A stretch of 64,000 nucleotides of DNA from NCBI GenBank assembly GCA_023387735.1, contig JAEWHP010000020.1:186001-250000 (forward strand), given 5' to 3'. The position numbers were made by a program, and so were the translations under genes. Of this stretch, positions 25,008 to 32,710 are shown in pieces; position 1 is the stretch's first letter, and the number at the start of each line of letters is the position of its first letter. The stretch comes from Pseudomonadota bacterium (GTDB taxonomy: Bacteria > Pseudomonadota > Alphaproteobacteria > Rhizobiales > Xanthobacteraceae). The notes under the pieces were generated by a model. It did no database searches. It saw only the letters and a list, made by a program, of their open reading frames with translations, and was not told the DNA's origin.

Positions 25008-26018
25008 CTACCTCACCTTCAACACGACCTTGCCTCGCGCGTGCCCCGCCTGGAGATAACCGAGCGCCGTCGGCAACTGTTCGAAGGCAAATTCACGATC
25101 GATCACCGGCTTGATGGCACCACTATCGACCAGCGCAGCGATCTCACGCAACTGGTCGCCACTCGGTTCGGTGAAGAACCAGCAATAGGTCGCCCCGGCC
25201 TCAGCGCTCGCGGCGTAGACCTTGCGGCTCATCAGCCAGACTGCCGCGCGGACCAGCCAGCCGGCGCCCTCGCGCCGGGCGAAATCGCGATCGGGCGGCC
25301 CGCTCAGCGAGATCACGGCGCCACCGCGCTTCACCAGCCTGAAGGCGTCGACCGTGAACGCGCCGCCGAGCGTGTCGTAGACGATATCGTAGCCGCCGCC
25401 CTGTTCGAGATAGTTTTCGTGGTCGTAGGCAATGACCCTGTCGGCGCCGAGCGATCTGACGAAGTCGACGTTCTTCGAACTCGTGGTCGTGGTGACGTGA
25501 AGGCCTAGATGCCTTGCGCATTGAATGGCGAAGGTGCCGATCCCGCCGGCGCCGGCGTGGATCAGAATGCGCTGGCCTGCGCGCGCCTTGACGCGGCCAA
25601 AGCCCTGAAGCGTGGTCAACCCGACCAGCGGCAGCGACGCCGCTTCTGCATGAGAGGAAGCCGCCGGCTTGAGGGCGACGAACTGCTCCGGGAGCGCAAT
25701 CCGTTCGGCGAAGGTGCCGATGGTGTCACGGGACGCACGGGCGTAGACCGCATCGCCCGGCTTGAATCGGGTGGCCCGCGCGCCGGCCGACAACACGACG
25801 CCACTGGCGTCGAAACCGAACGGGCGCGGCAGGCGATACTTCGAGACGCGCTTCAGATCGCCACGCGCGATCTTGAAGTCGATCGGATTGAGACTGGCGG
25901 CATGAATTTCGATCACGACCTCGTCCGTATCGGCGACGGGATCGGCGACGTCGGCGAGCCGGACGTGATCCGGGATTGGGCCATAGGCATCGAGAACAAA
26001 GGCGCGCATGCGCATCAT
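25008..26018 (-). CDS. Zinc-independent MDR family NAD(P)H:quinone/enone oxidoreductase
   Basis: A 336-residue medium-chain reductase. The N-terminal GroES-like domain contains VVIEIHAASLNPIDFKIARG and FGFDASGVVLSAG. The nucleotide-binding motif is HAGAGGIGTFAIQCARHLG (about residues 153-171), and the C-terminus ends ALGYLQAGHARGKVVLKV. Zinc ligands of alcohol dehydrogenases are absent, as in quinone oxidoreductases. Three ATGs cluster at the start (26018, 26015, 26009); the last, giving MRAFVLDAYG, is equally likely. Convergent with pgeF, 3 bp between stops. Confidence 0.88.
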   Translation of the reverse strand: MMRMRAFVLDAYGPIPDHVRLADVADPVADTDEVVIEIHAASLNPIDFKIARGDLKRVSKYRLPRPFGFDASGVVLSAGARATRFKPGDAVYARASRDTIGTFAERIALPEQFVALKPAASSHAEAASLPLVGLTTLQGFGRVKARAGQRILIHAGAGGIGTFAIQCARHLGLHVTTTTSSKNVDFVRSLGADRVIAYDHENYLEQGGGYDIVYDTLGGAFTVDAFRLVKRGGAVISLSGPPDRDFARREGAGWLVRAAVWLMSRKVYAASAEAGATYCWFFTEPSGDQLREIAALVDSGAIKPVIDREFAFEQLPTALGYLQAGHARGKVVLKVR

Positions 26019-26145
26019 CCTGTGAGGGTGGAAGATTCCTGCAATGCGGCGCGAATCGGGCGATCCGGACGTGCGTTTACTTTTTGCCGTGACTGTGCGC
26101 CGCCTGCCCTAGACCTTAACGCATTTTAACGATATCGCAGGGGTG

Positions 26146-26781
26146 ATGACGGACACCATCGCTTCCCTGTTTCAGAGCAAGACAATCGCGGCGCGCGCAG
26201 CCATTGCGGCGGCGCTTCTGGTCGCGGCCGGCGCGCTCGGCGGTTGCGCCGGTGGCGGTGCCGCCAGCAATTCTTATGCGATGGCCTCGACCGGTAGCAG
26301 TGGCGGTTCGACCGTGGCGTTCGAATCGATCGATGGTCCGCCGCCGCAGGTGTTCGACCGCATGGTCAGCGTGCTCGACAGCGAATCGAAACTGCGAAAT
26401 CTCTCGATCGTCTCGCGCGAGGGCGGTGCCTCCTATCGCGTGCGCAGCTATCTCTCGGCGCAGGTGGTGCGCGGACGGACCGTGATCGCATGGGTCTGGG
26501 ACGTCTACGACAACAACCAGCAGCGCGCGTTGCGCCTTTCCGGCGAAGAGCCGGGCGGCAAGTCCGGCCGCGACGCCTGGGCCGCGGCCGACGACCTCGT
26601 GCTGCGGAAGATCGCGCAAGCCGGCTTCAGCGGCCTCTCCAGCATGATCAACGGAACTCCCGACGCAGCACCCGCTCCCGCCCCGGCCCGCCCGAGAGGC
26701 CCCGCGGTGGCGAGTGCGGAAGGCATCATGCCCGTTCAGGATGCCCCCGGCGGCGGCGCGCTCGGTTTCAGCGCCCAATAA
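26146..26781 (+). CDS. Putative lipoprotein of unknown function
   Basis: A 211-residue protein with a lipoprotein signal: AARAAIAAALLVAAGALGGC, with GALGGC as lipobox and Cys at about residue 35. A small globular region follows (FDRMVSVLDSESKLRNLSIV; VRSYLSAQVVRGRTVIAWVW) and a proline/alanine-rich tail. I do not recognise the domain. GTG 26143 directly precedes ATG 26146 and could be the start instead. Confidence 0.78.
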   Translation: MTDTIASLFQSKTIAARAAIAAALLVAAGALGGCAGGGAASNSYAMASTGSSGGSTVAFESIDGPPPQVFDRMVSVLDSESKLRNLSIVSREGGASYRVRSYLSAQVVRGRTVIAWVWDVYDNNQQRALRLSGEEPGGKSGRDAWAAADDLVLRKIAQAGFSGLSSMINGTPDAAPAPAPARPRGPAVASAEGIMPVQDAPGGGALGFSAQ

Positions 26782-26953
26782 AGCAGCCCGCAAAGTCCCG
26801 GAACGGCCCATTTTTGGTCGGGAAAACGGCGGCAACGGGTTGCCAGCCAAGCCCCCTGCCTGATATCTCCTCGCCCACTGAAACGCGCCGGTTTCCCGAG
26901 GAATTCTCGATATGCTGAACGTCGTATCCAGCAAGGCGCGAGGAGAAGCGTCG

Positions 26954-27907
26954 ATGGCGGCCAAGAACGGCTCGATCAAGCTGGTCGCCGGAAATTCCAA
27001 TCCTGCTCTGGCGAAGGCCATCGCCGAAGGGCTGGATCTGCCGCTGACCAAGGCCAGCGTCCGCCGTTTTGCCGACAACGAGATTTTCGTCGAAGTGCTC
27101 GAGAACGTGCGCGGCTCGGATGCGTTCATCATCCAGTCGACGTCGTATCCGGCCAACGACCATCTGATGGAACTCCTGATCATCACCGATGCGTTGCGCC
27201 GGTCATCCGCGCGCCGCATCACGGCGGTGATCCCCTATTTCGGCTACGCCCGGCAGGATCGAAAGGTCGGCTCGCGTGCACCGATTTCAGCCAAGCTGGT
27301 GGCGAACCTGATTACCCACGCCGGCATTGATCGCGTCATGACGCTCGACCTGCACGCCGGCCAGATCCAGGGTTTCTTCGACATCCCGACCGACAACCTC
27401 TACGCCTCGCCGCTGATGGTGCGTGACATCAAGGAACGCTTCGACCTCGCCAACGTGATGGTGGTGTCGCCGGACGTCGGCGGCGTGGTTCGCGCCCGCG
27501 GCCTCTCCAAGCGCATCAACGCGCCGCTGGCGATCATCGACAAGCGCCGCGAGCGCGCTGGCGAGTCCGAAGTCATGAACGTGATCGGCGACTGCGCCGG
27601 CTACACCTGCATCCTGATCGACGACATCGTCGATTCCGGCGGCACGCTGGTGAACGCCGCCGATGCGCTGCTCGCCAACGGCGCCAAGGACGTTTACGCC
27701 TACATCTCGCACGGCGTGCTGTCCGGCGGCGCCGCCGCGCGTATCGCCGGTTCGCGGCTGAAGGAACTGGTCATCACCGACTCGATCCTGCCGACCGAGG
27801 CGGTCACCAAGGCGCCCAATATCCGCACGCTCTCGATCGCGCCGTTGATCGCGGAAGCGATCAGCCGCACCGCGGCAGAAGAGTCGGTATCGAGCCTGTT
27901 CGATTGA
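26954..27907 (+). CDS. prs: Ribose-phosphate pyrophosphokinase (PRPP synthase)
   Basis: A 317-residue enzyme making PRPP from ribose 5-phosphate and ATP for purine, pyrimidine, histidine and tryptophan synthesis. Motifs: KLVAGNSNPALAKAIAEGL, RRFADNEIFVEV, the flexible-loop YARQDRKVGSRAPISAKLVA, VVSPDVGGVVRAR, and the PRPP-binding loop ILIDDIVDSGGT (about residues 217-228). ATG 26954, not 26912, is chosen because AGGAG lies ten bases upstream and the protein then begins like other PRPP synthases. Confidence 0.97.
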   Translation: MAAKNGSIKLVAGNSNPALAKAIAEGLDLPLTKASVRRFADNEIFVEVLENVRGSDAFIIQSTSYPANDHLMELLIITDALRRSSARRITAVIPYFGYARQDRKVGSRAPISAKLVANLITHAGIDRVMTLDLHAGQIQGFFDIPTDNLYASPLMVRDIKERFDLANVMVVSPDVGGVVRARGLSKRINAPLAIIDKRRERAGESEVMNVIGDCAGYTCILIDDIVDSGGTLVNAADALLANGAKDVYAYISHGVLSGGAAARIAGSRLKELVITDSILPTEAVTKAPNIRTLSIAPLIAEAISRTAAEESVSSLFD

Positions 27908-27910
27908 GTC

Positions 27911-27990
27911 GTCGTTCCGGGGCGATGCGAAGCATCGAACCCGGAATCTCGAGATTCCGGGTCTGGTCCTTCGGACCATCCTGGAATGAC
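27911..27990. repeat. Inverted repeat of the GTCATTCCGGGGCG family
   Basis: GTTCCGGGGCGATGCGAAGC at the left and CATCCTGGAATGAC at the right, with a central CGGAATCTCGAGATTCCG palindrome. It lies between the convergent prs and SDR genes and may end both transcripts. Confidence 0.8.
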
Positions 27991-27998
27991 AGACAATC

Positions 27999-28808
27999 TC
28001 ACTCAAATCCCGGCCGCGGCACCAGGTTCATCAGCATGTTGGCGTAGCCGCCATCGACCATGATCTCGTCGCCGTTGACATAGGACGAGCGGTCGCTGGC
28101 GAGAAACAGGATCACGTCGGCCATGTCCTGCGGCATGCCCACGCGCCGCAACGGCACGACCGCGGAGCGGCGCTCGGTCACGCCAGGCGTATCGTAAAAG
28201 GCCTGGCTCATCGGCGTGATCACCATGCCGGGGCTGACGACATTGCTGCGGATGCCGTGCGGTCCCCATTCATTCGCCAATTGCCGCGACAGCATGATCA
28301 CGCCGGCCTTGCTGACGCTGTAGGCGCCGCTCTGCCCCTGCGCATTGCTGCCGGCAATCGACGACACATGAACCAGGCTGCCTTGGCCCGCCTTACGCAT
28401 CTGCCGGCCGAAAACTTGAGCGCAAAGGAAGTAGCCGGTCAGGTTGACGGCGAGAACGCTGTTCCACTCGGCAAGCGATAAAGTGTCGAGCGCGCCGGGA
28501 CGCAGGATGGCGGCGGTGTTGACCAGCACGCTGCAAGGCCCGAGCGATTTCTCGATCGAGGCAGAAGCGGCGGCGACGCTCTCGGCACTGGTGGTATCGC
28601 AGCGGACCACCACATGGCCATCGCCCAGCTTGCGCAGTTCCGCTTGCGTCCCTTCAAGCCCGCGTTCGTCGAGATCGATCGCCGCCACGCGGGCACCCGC
28701 ACGGGCAAAACTGACAGCCGTAGCGCGGCCGATACCGCCGCCTCCGCCGGTCACCACACAAACGCGGCCTGAATGGCCAAGCCAATCCGACGAATCCTGC
28801 CCGGTCAT
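27999..28808 (-). CDS. SDR family oxidoreductase
   Basis: A 269-residue classical short-chain dehydrogenase. Cofactor motif VVTGGGGGIGRATAVSFARA (about residues 19-38), NTAA at the NNAG position, the catalytic Ser in VHVSSIAGS and YSVSKAG carrying Tyr and Lys. The ending is VNGDEIMVDGGYANMLMNL. Aspartate after the second strand (AAIDLDERGL) suggests NAD(H) preference. The substrate is unknown. It is downstream of coxG on the same strand but about 140 bp away from it on the far side, so a role in CO metabolism is not implied. Confidence 0.9.
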   Translation of the reverse strand: MTGQDSSDWLGHSGRVCVVTGGGGGIGRATAVSFARAGARVAAIDLDERGLEGTQAELRKLGDGHVVVRCDTTSAESVAAASASIEKSLGPCSVLVNTAAILRPGALDTLSLAEWNSVLAVNLTGYFLCAQVFGRQMRKAGQGSLVHVSSIAGSNAQGQSGAYSVSKAGVIMLSRQLANEWGPHGIRSNVVSPGMVITPMSQAFYDTPGVTERRSAVVPLRRVGMPQDMADVILFLASDRSSYVNGDEIMVDGGYANMLMNLVPRPGFE

Positions 28809-28950
28809 GTTCGATCACTCTTCGTTGGTGAACTGATGCCGGGCAGCATAGCCGAAAGCAGAGGCCGACCAAGCGGGATTCGGCGGAACGGGTCGTGCGC
28901 ATTCGCGCGACACGTGTTCGCACTCAGCCATTACAGTGGACTGCTGCCCG

Positions 28951-29457
28951 CTAGGCCGTTCCAGTCAGCTTGCCGAGCCAGCTCTTGGGTGCCGTTTCCG
29001 CAGTCGTCGCGGCATCGCCGCCAACAACCTTTCCAAACGACGCAAAAAATTCACCCGCCAGTTTCTTCGCAGTGGAATCGATCAGCCGTGACCCGAGCTG
29101 GGCGAGCTTGCCGCCGATCTGCGCCTCGACATCGTAGTGCAACACCGTGACGTCGGGCCCTTCGGCTTCGAGGCGAACCGCGGCGCCGCCCTTGGCAAAG
29201 CCGGCGACGCCGCCGGAGCCCTCGCCTGAAATCCGGTAGCTATTCGGCGGATCGAGATCGGACAACGTCACCTTGCCGCTGAACGTCGCCTTCACGGGTC
29301 CCACCTTGAACACGACGGTCGCGGTCATCTCGGTGGGTGAGGACATTTCGAGGGACTGACAGCCGGGAATGCACTGCTTCAATATCTCGGGATCGTTGAG
29401 CGCGGCCCAGACCTTTTCCTTCGGTGCCGGGATGCGCTGGCTGTCGTTCATCTGCAT
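28951..29457 (-). CDS. coxG: Carbon monoxide dehydrogenase subunit G (CoxG), SRPBCC fold
   Basis: A 168-residue protein, MQMNDSQRIPAPKEKVWAAL at its start, with EILKQCIPGCQSLE and YDVEAQIGGKLAQLGSRLID. This is the CoxG/DUF1857-like START-type fold. CoxG is implicated in membrane recruitment of CO dehydrogenase and, in recent work on mycobacteria, in delivery of menaquinone to the enzyme. AGGGA upstream fits ATG 29457. It is the last of the cox genes here, 11 bp after coxF. Confidence 0.9.
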   Translation of the reverse strand: MQMNDSQRIPAPKEKVWAALNDPEILKQCIPGCQSLEMSSPTEMTATVVFKVGPVKATFSGKVTLSDLDPPNSYRISGEGSGGVAGFAKGGAAVRLEAEGPDVTVLHYDVEAQIGGKLAQLGSRLIDSTAKKLAGEFFASFGKVVGGDAATTAETAPKSWLGKLTGTA

Positions 29458-29467
29458 GATTAAGTCC

Positions 29468-30304
29468 CTACTTGCTTGCAACAGGATTGGCCGCACGCTG
29501 GCCGCGGCGGCGCTCGACGGTGATTTCGGCGAGTATCGACATCGCGATCTCCTCCGGCGTGATCGCGCCGAGATCGAGGCCGGCCGGGGCCTTGACGCGA
29601 TCGATCGCCTCGCGCGCGACGCCGCCGGCAACGAGCTTTTCACGCAGCGCGATCATCTTGCGGCGGCTGCCGACGAAGGCGTGATATTCGGCATCGACGG
29701 CCATGGCCTGCCTGAGCGCGGCTTCATCGCCCTTGCCCTGCGTCGAGACCACAACGAAGCGGCGCGCGTCGTTGAGATAGCGCGGCTCGAAACCATCGAC
29801 GATGACGTGCGCGTCCGGCTCTCCCGCGCGATCGGCCACGGGCGCGGCGAGCGTGACGTGATAGCCGAGCTGGCGCGCCTGCGCGGCCAGCGACATCGCC
29901 ACCGGGCTCGCGCCGAAAATCAAAAGCGAGGGATGCGGCGGCACCGGCTCGACGAAGATATCCATGGTGCCCTGGCTCGGGCACATGTTGCTGGCGAACC
30001 GTATGCCTTCGCGATCCTCACCCGGCTTGACGCCGAGCTCGGCCAGCATGTCTTCCGGCTGCACGGACACCATGCGCGGCGCGCCATCGGCCAGCGCCTC
30101 GCGCGCCGCCTTCAGCACCGCGCCGCGGGCGCAGCCGCCGCCAATCCAGCCGGCGACGATCGTGCCGTCAGGGCGGATGATCGCCTTGGCGCCCGCCTTC
30201 GCCGCGGTCACCGATACGGTGCGCACCACCGTTGCCAGCGCGAACGCCTGCTCGGCAGATTTCATCTGCGCCACCAGGTCCATCACTTCGACATGAGCGG
30301 TCAT
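29468..30304 (-). CDS. coxF: CoxF/XdhC family maturation factor
   Basis: A 278-residue protein of the XdhC/CoxI/CoxF family. It reads LATVVRTVSVTAAKAGAKAI, GWIGGGCARGAVLKAAREAL (XdhC N-terminal domain, about residues 50-70), and a Rossmann-type C-terminal domain (HPSLLIFGASPVAMSLAAQA; VVVSTQGKGDEAALRQAM). XdhC proteins bind and insert the molybdenum cofactor into molybdenum hydroxylases; CoxF is needed for maturation of the CO dehydrogenase active site. The start, ATG 30304, excludes a 19-residue upstream extension that is encoded by a repeat element. Confidence 0.88.
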   Translation of the reverse strand: MTAHVEVMDLVAQMKSAEQAFALATVVRTVSVTAAKAGAKAIIRPDGTIVAGWIGGGCARGAVLKAAREALADGAPRMVSVQPEDMLAELGVKPGEDREGIRFASNMCPSQGTMDIFVEPVPPHPSLLIFGASPVAMSLAAQARQLGYHVTLAAPVADRAGEPDAHVIVDGFEPRYLNDARRFVVVSTQGKGDEAALRQAMAVDAEYHAFVGSRRKMIALREKLVAGGVAREAIDRVKAPAGLDLGAITPEEIAMSILAEITVERRRGQRAANPVASK

Positions 30305-30317
30305 CGGCGTGCCTTTC

Positions 30318-30500
30318 TCCTTCACCTCTCCCCGCCGGGGAGAGGTCGGTTTGCGCAGCAAGTCGGGTGAGGGGGCGATGCTCTATCGATAAACCGCAAC
30401 CCCTCACCCGGCGCTTTGCCGCAGCCGAAGCTTTGCTTCGGCGTAATTGTTATAGACGGCCGCCGAAGGCGGCCTATGCCCCTATGGGAGAGGCAAGGTC
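30318..30500. repeat. Palindromic repeat cluster between coxE and coxF
   Basis: CCTTCACCTCTCCCCGCCGG begins the cluster and continues with GGAGAGGTCGG. A second inverted segment, CCCCTCACCCGGCGC, follows, and hairpins GCCGAAGCTTTGCTTCGGC and GCCGCCGAAGGCGGC lie at about 30424-30472. It resembles the 43514-43672 family in plan (pyrimidine/purine hairpin plus GGTGAGG end) and fills the 228-bp gap. Confidence 0.7.
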
Positions 30501-30532
30501 AGTGTCGTGCGTCGATCTCATTTCATTCATTG

Positions 30533-31735
30533 TCAGAGCTTTGCGAGGTAGGGTTCGAGCGCGCTCAGGCTCTTCAGCGTATTGGCCGGCGCGTAGAGAT
30601 CGACGTGCGGCAGTGCCGCCTTGATGCCCCTCGCCTCCGGCGAATAGCCCTGCCATGCCATCATCGGGTTGAGCCAGACGATGCGGCGGCAGCGGCGGCC
30701 GAGCGCGGCCATCTCGCGGCCGAGAAGTGCGGCGTCGCCGGTCTCGTAGCCGTCGGAGACGATCATCACGACGGTGCGTGAATGGATCACCCGCGCGGCG
30801 TGCCAGCGATTGAAGGTCTGCAGGCTCTCGCCGATCCTGGTGCCGCCGCCGGCTCCCTGCGCCATGATCGAGAGCCGGTCGAGCGCGCGCGCGGCGTCCT
30901 TTTCCTTCATCGCGTCGGAGACGTGAGCCAACCTGGTGTGGAACAGGAACGCCTCGGCCTCGCGAAATTCGTCGAGAATGCCGTGGATGAAGCGCAGGAA
31001 CACGCCGGTGTACATGCTCATCGAGCCGGAGGCGTCGAGCAGGATGACGAGCCGCAGCGGCTTCTCCTTGCGCTGCCGCCTGACGAGGTCGATCGGAACG
31101 CCGCCATGGCTGATATTGCCGTGGATGGTCCGGCGCAGATCGAGCCGGTAGCCGCGCCGCCGCGCCAGGTCGCGCCGCGTCAGCCGGGTACGCATCGCCC
31201 GCGCCAGCCGCGCGGCCGCCTCATGCGCCTGCTCGATCTGTTCGGGATCGGCCAGCTTACGGAAATCAACTTCGGCGAGATTGTCGGCACGCGAGGCCCC
31301 TTCCATCCGGCCTTCGCCGCCGCGATCGGCATCGTCATCGCCGGTTGACGGCACCTGGTCCATCGCTGTCTCGCCGCCGGAGCGCTGGCTACCGGCCAGA
31401 TTCTTGAGCGACGGATTGTTGGCACCCTTCGACGAACCGGTCGTCATCGATCGCGAGCGCAGGCGCTTGCCTAGCCAGAACGCGTCGAAGATGCCGTCGA
31501 ATTTTTCCCAGTCGGACTTTCGCGCCGAGAACAAATGCTTGAACGCCGAGCGCAGCAGGCCGGGCTTGGCCGCGTAACCCGCCGTCATCAGTTCGGCCGC
31601 GTCCTGGCCTTCGGCGAGCCCGACTGCAAATCCACTGTCGCGGAGCGTCTTGAGAAACGCAGCGAGCCTTGACGAGACCAGGCGCGAGACCTCGTCAAGC
31701 TCCTGGTAACCGGGATTGGCGCCGCAGCAGCTCAT
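30533..31735 (-). CDS. coxE: CoxE, von Willebrand factor A domain maturation protein
   Basis: A 400-residue VWA-CoxE family protein. The N-terminal helical region (LVSSRLAAFLKTLRDSGFAV; DWEKFDGIFDAFWLGKRLRS) is followed by a VWA domain. Its MIDAS motif is VILLDASGSMSMY (about residues 232-244), and later TRIGESLQTF and VMIVSDGYETGD appear. CoxE partners the MoxR-type ATPase CoxD to build the Cu-S-Mo site. The start ATG 31735 overlaps the coxD stop (ATGA), so the pair is coupled. Confidence 0.92.
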   Translation of the reverse strand: MSCCGANPGYQELDEVSRLVSSRLAAFLKTLRDSGFAVGLAEGQDAAELMTAGYAAKPGLLRSAFKHLFSARKSDWEKFDGIFDAFWLGKRLRSRSMTTGSSKGANNPSLKNLAGSQRSGGETAMDQVPSTGDDDADRGGEGRMEGASRADNLAEVDFRKLADPEQIEQAHEAAARLARAMRTRLTRRDLARRRGYRLDLRRTIHGNISHGGVPIDLVRRQRKEKPLRLVILLDASGSMSMYTGVFLRFIHGILDEFREAEAFLFHTRLAHVSDAMKEKDAARALDRLSIMAQGAGGGTRIGESLQTFNRWHAARVIHSRTVVMIVSDGYETGDAALLGREMAALGRRCRRIVWLNPMMAWQGYSPEARGIKAALPHVDLYAPANTLKSLSALEPYLAKL

Positions 31736-32604
31736 GCGACCTTCCCCAGCAGGCATTCGCTGACCTCGCGCGTGACCCGCGATTTGTCCTCATGGGTCTT
31801 GAGCAGGCACATCAGGGTCTCATAGACCGTCTCGGGTGCGTCATGGAGATCGCGGACGTCGAGGCCGACCAAAGCCGCCGCCCAGTCCAGCGTCTCGGCG
31901 ACGCCCGGCACCTTGCGCAGCTCTTCTTTCCGGATGCCTTCGACCAGCCGCGCGATCTGCAGTGACAGCGACGCGCTGGCGCCATCGATCCGCGCCATGA
32001 TGATGCGCGCCTCGCGATCGGCATCGGGATAGTCGACGTAGTGATATAGGCAGCGGCGGCGCAGCGCGTCGGAGAGTTCGCGGGTGCCGTTGGAGGTCAG
32101 CACCACATGCGGGATCGTGGTCGCCTTGATGGTGCCGAGTTCGGGAATCGAGACCTGGAAGTCGGACAGGAGTTCGAGCAAAAACGCCTCGAACTCGTCG
32201 TCGGCGCGGTCGATCTCGTCGATCAGCAGCACCGGCGGTTTGTCGCGGCGGATCGCCGCGAGCAGCGGCCGCTCCAGCAGGTATTTTTCCGAAAAGATCT
32301 GGTGTTCGACGTCGTCGGGGTTGTCGCCGCGATGCGCCTGGATCGAGAGCAGTTGCCGTTGATAGTTCCATTCATACAGCGCGGCCGATTGATCTAGCCC
32401 TTCATAGCATTGCAGCCGGATCAATTCGGTCGCGTGCACGGATGCCAGCGCCTTCGCCACCTCGGTCTTGCCGACGCCCGCCTCGCCTTCCAGCAGCAGC
32501 GGACGCCGCAGCAATTGCATCAGCGAGATCGCGGTCGCGAGTTCGTTATCGGCGATATAGCCCGACGCCGCCAGCGCTTGCGCGATCTCTTCGCGATTTT
32601 TCAT
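31732..32604 (-). CDS. coxD: CoxD, MoxR-type AAA+ ATPase
   Basis: A 290-residue AAA+ chaperone. Walker A is LLLEGEAGVGKTEVAKAL (about residues 31-48), Walker B VLLIDEIDRADDEFEAFLLE (about residues 117-136), with the sensor TSNGTRELSDALRRRCLYHY (arginine finger region). In Afipia (Oligotropha) carboxidovorans CoxD functions in sulfuration of the Mo centre and later Cu insertion. GGAGG lies just upstream of ATG 32604. A long open extension upstream comes from a repeat element and is not part of the protein. Confidence 0.93.
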   Translation of the reverse strand: MKNREEIAQALAASGYIADNELATAISLMQLLRRPLLLEGEAGVGKTEVAKALASVHATELIRLQCYEGLDQSAALYEWNYQRQLLSIQAHRGDNPDDVEHQIFSEKYLLERPLLAAIRRDKPPVLLIDEIDRADDEFEAFLLELLSDFQVSIPELGTIKATTIPHVVLTSNGTRELSDALRRRCLYHYVDYPDADREARIIMARIDGASASLSLQIARLVEGIRKEELRKVPGVAETLDWAAALVGLDVRDLHDAPETVYETLMCLLKTHEDKSRVTREVSECLLGKVA

Positions 32605-32613
32605 CCCGCCTCC

Positions 32614-32693
32614 GTCATTCCGGGGCGCCTCGCAGAGGCGAACCCGGAATCTCGAGATTCCGGCTTCGATGCTTCGCATCGCCCCGGAATGAC
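32614..32693. repeat. Inverted repeat of the GTCATTCCGGGGCG family, between coxL and coxD
   Basis: GTCATTCCGGGGCGCCTCGC at the left and GCATCGCCCCGGAATGAC at the right enclose CGGAATCTCGAGATTCCG. It sits in the coxL-coxD gap and could stabilise the coxMSL message relative to the maturation genes. Confidence 0.8.
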
Positions 32694-32710
32694 GATTACC
32701 TTCAACGGCA

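Noticed and set aside
26116..26129. TTAA..TTAA pair upstream of the lipoprotein gene as a CtrA box
   Set aside because: Spacing is six bases, not seven.
30305..30532. Possible small CRISPR or sRNA locus in the coxE-coxF gap
   Set aside because: Repeats are inverted hairpins of the intergenic family, without regular spacers or a promoter/terminator pair.
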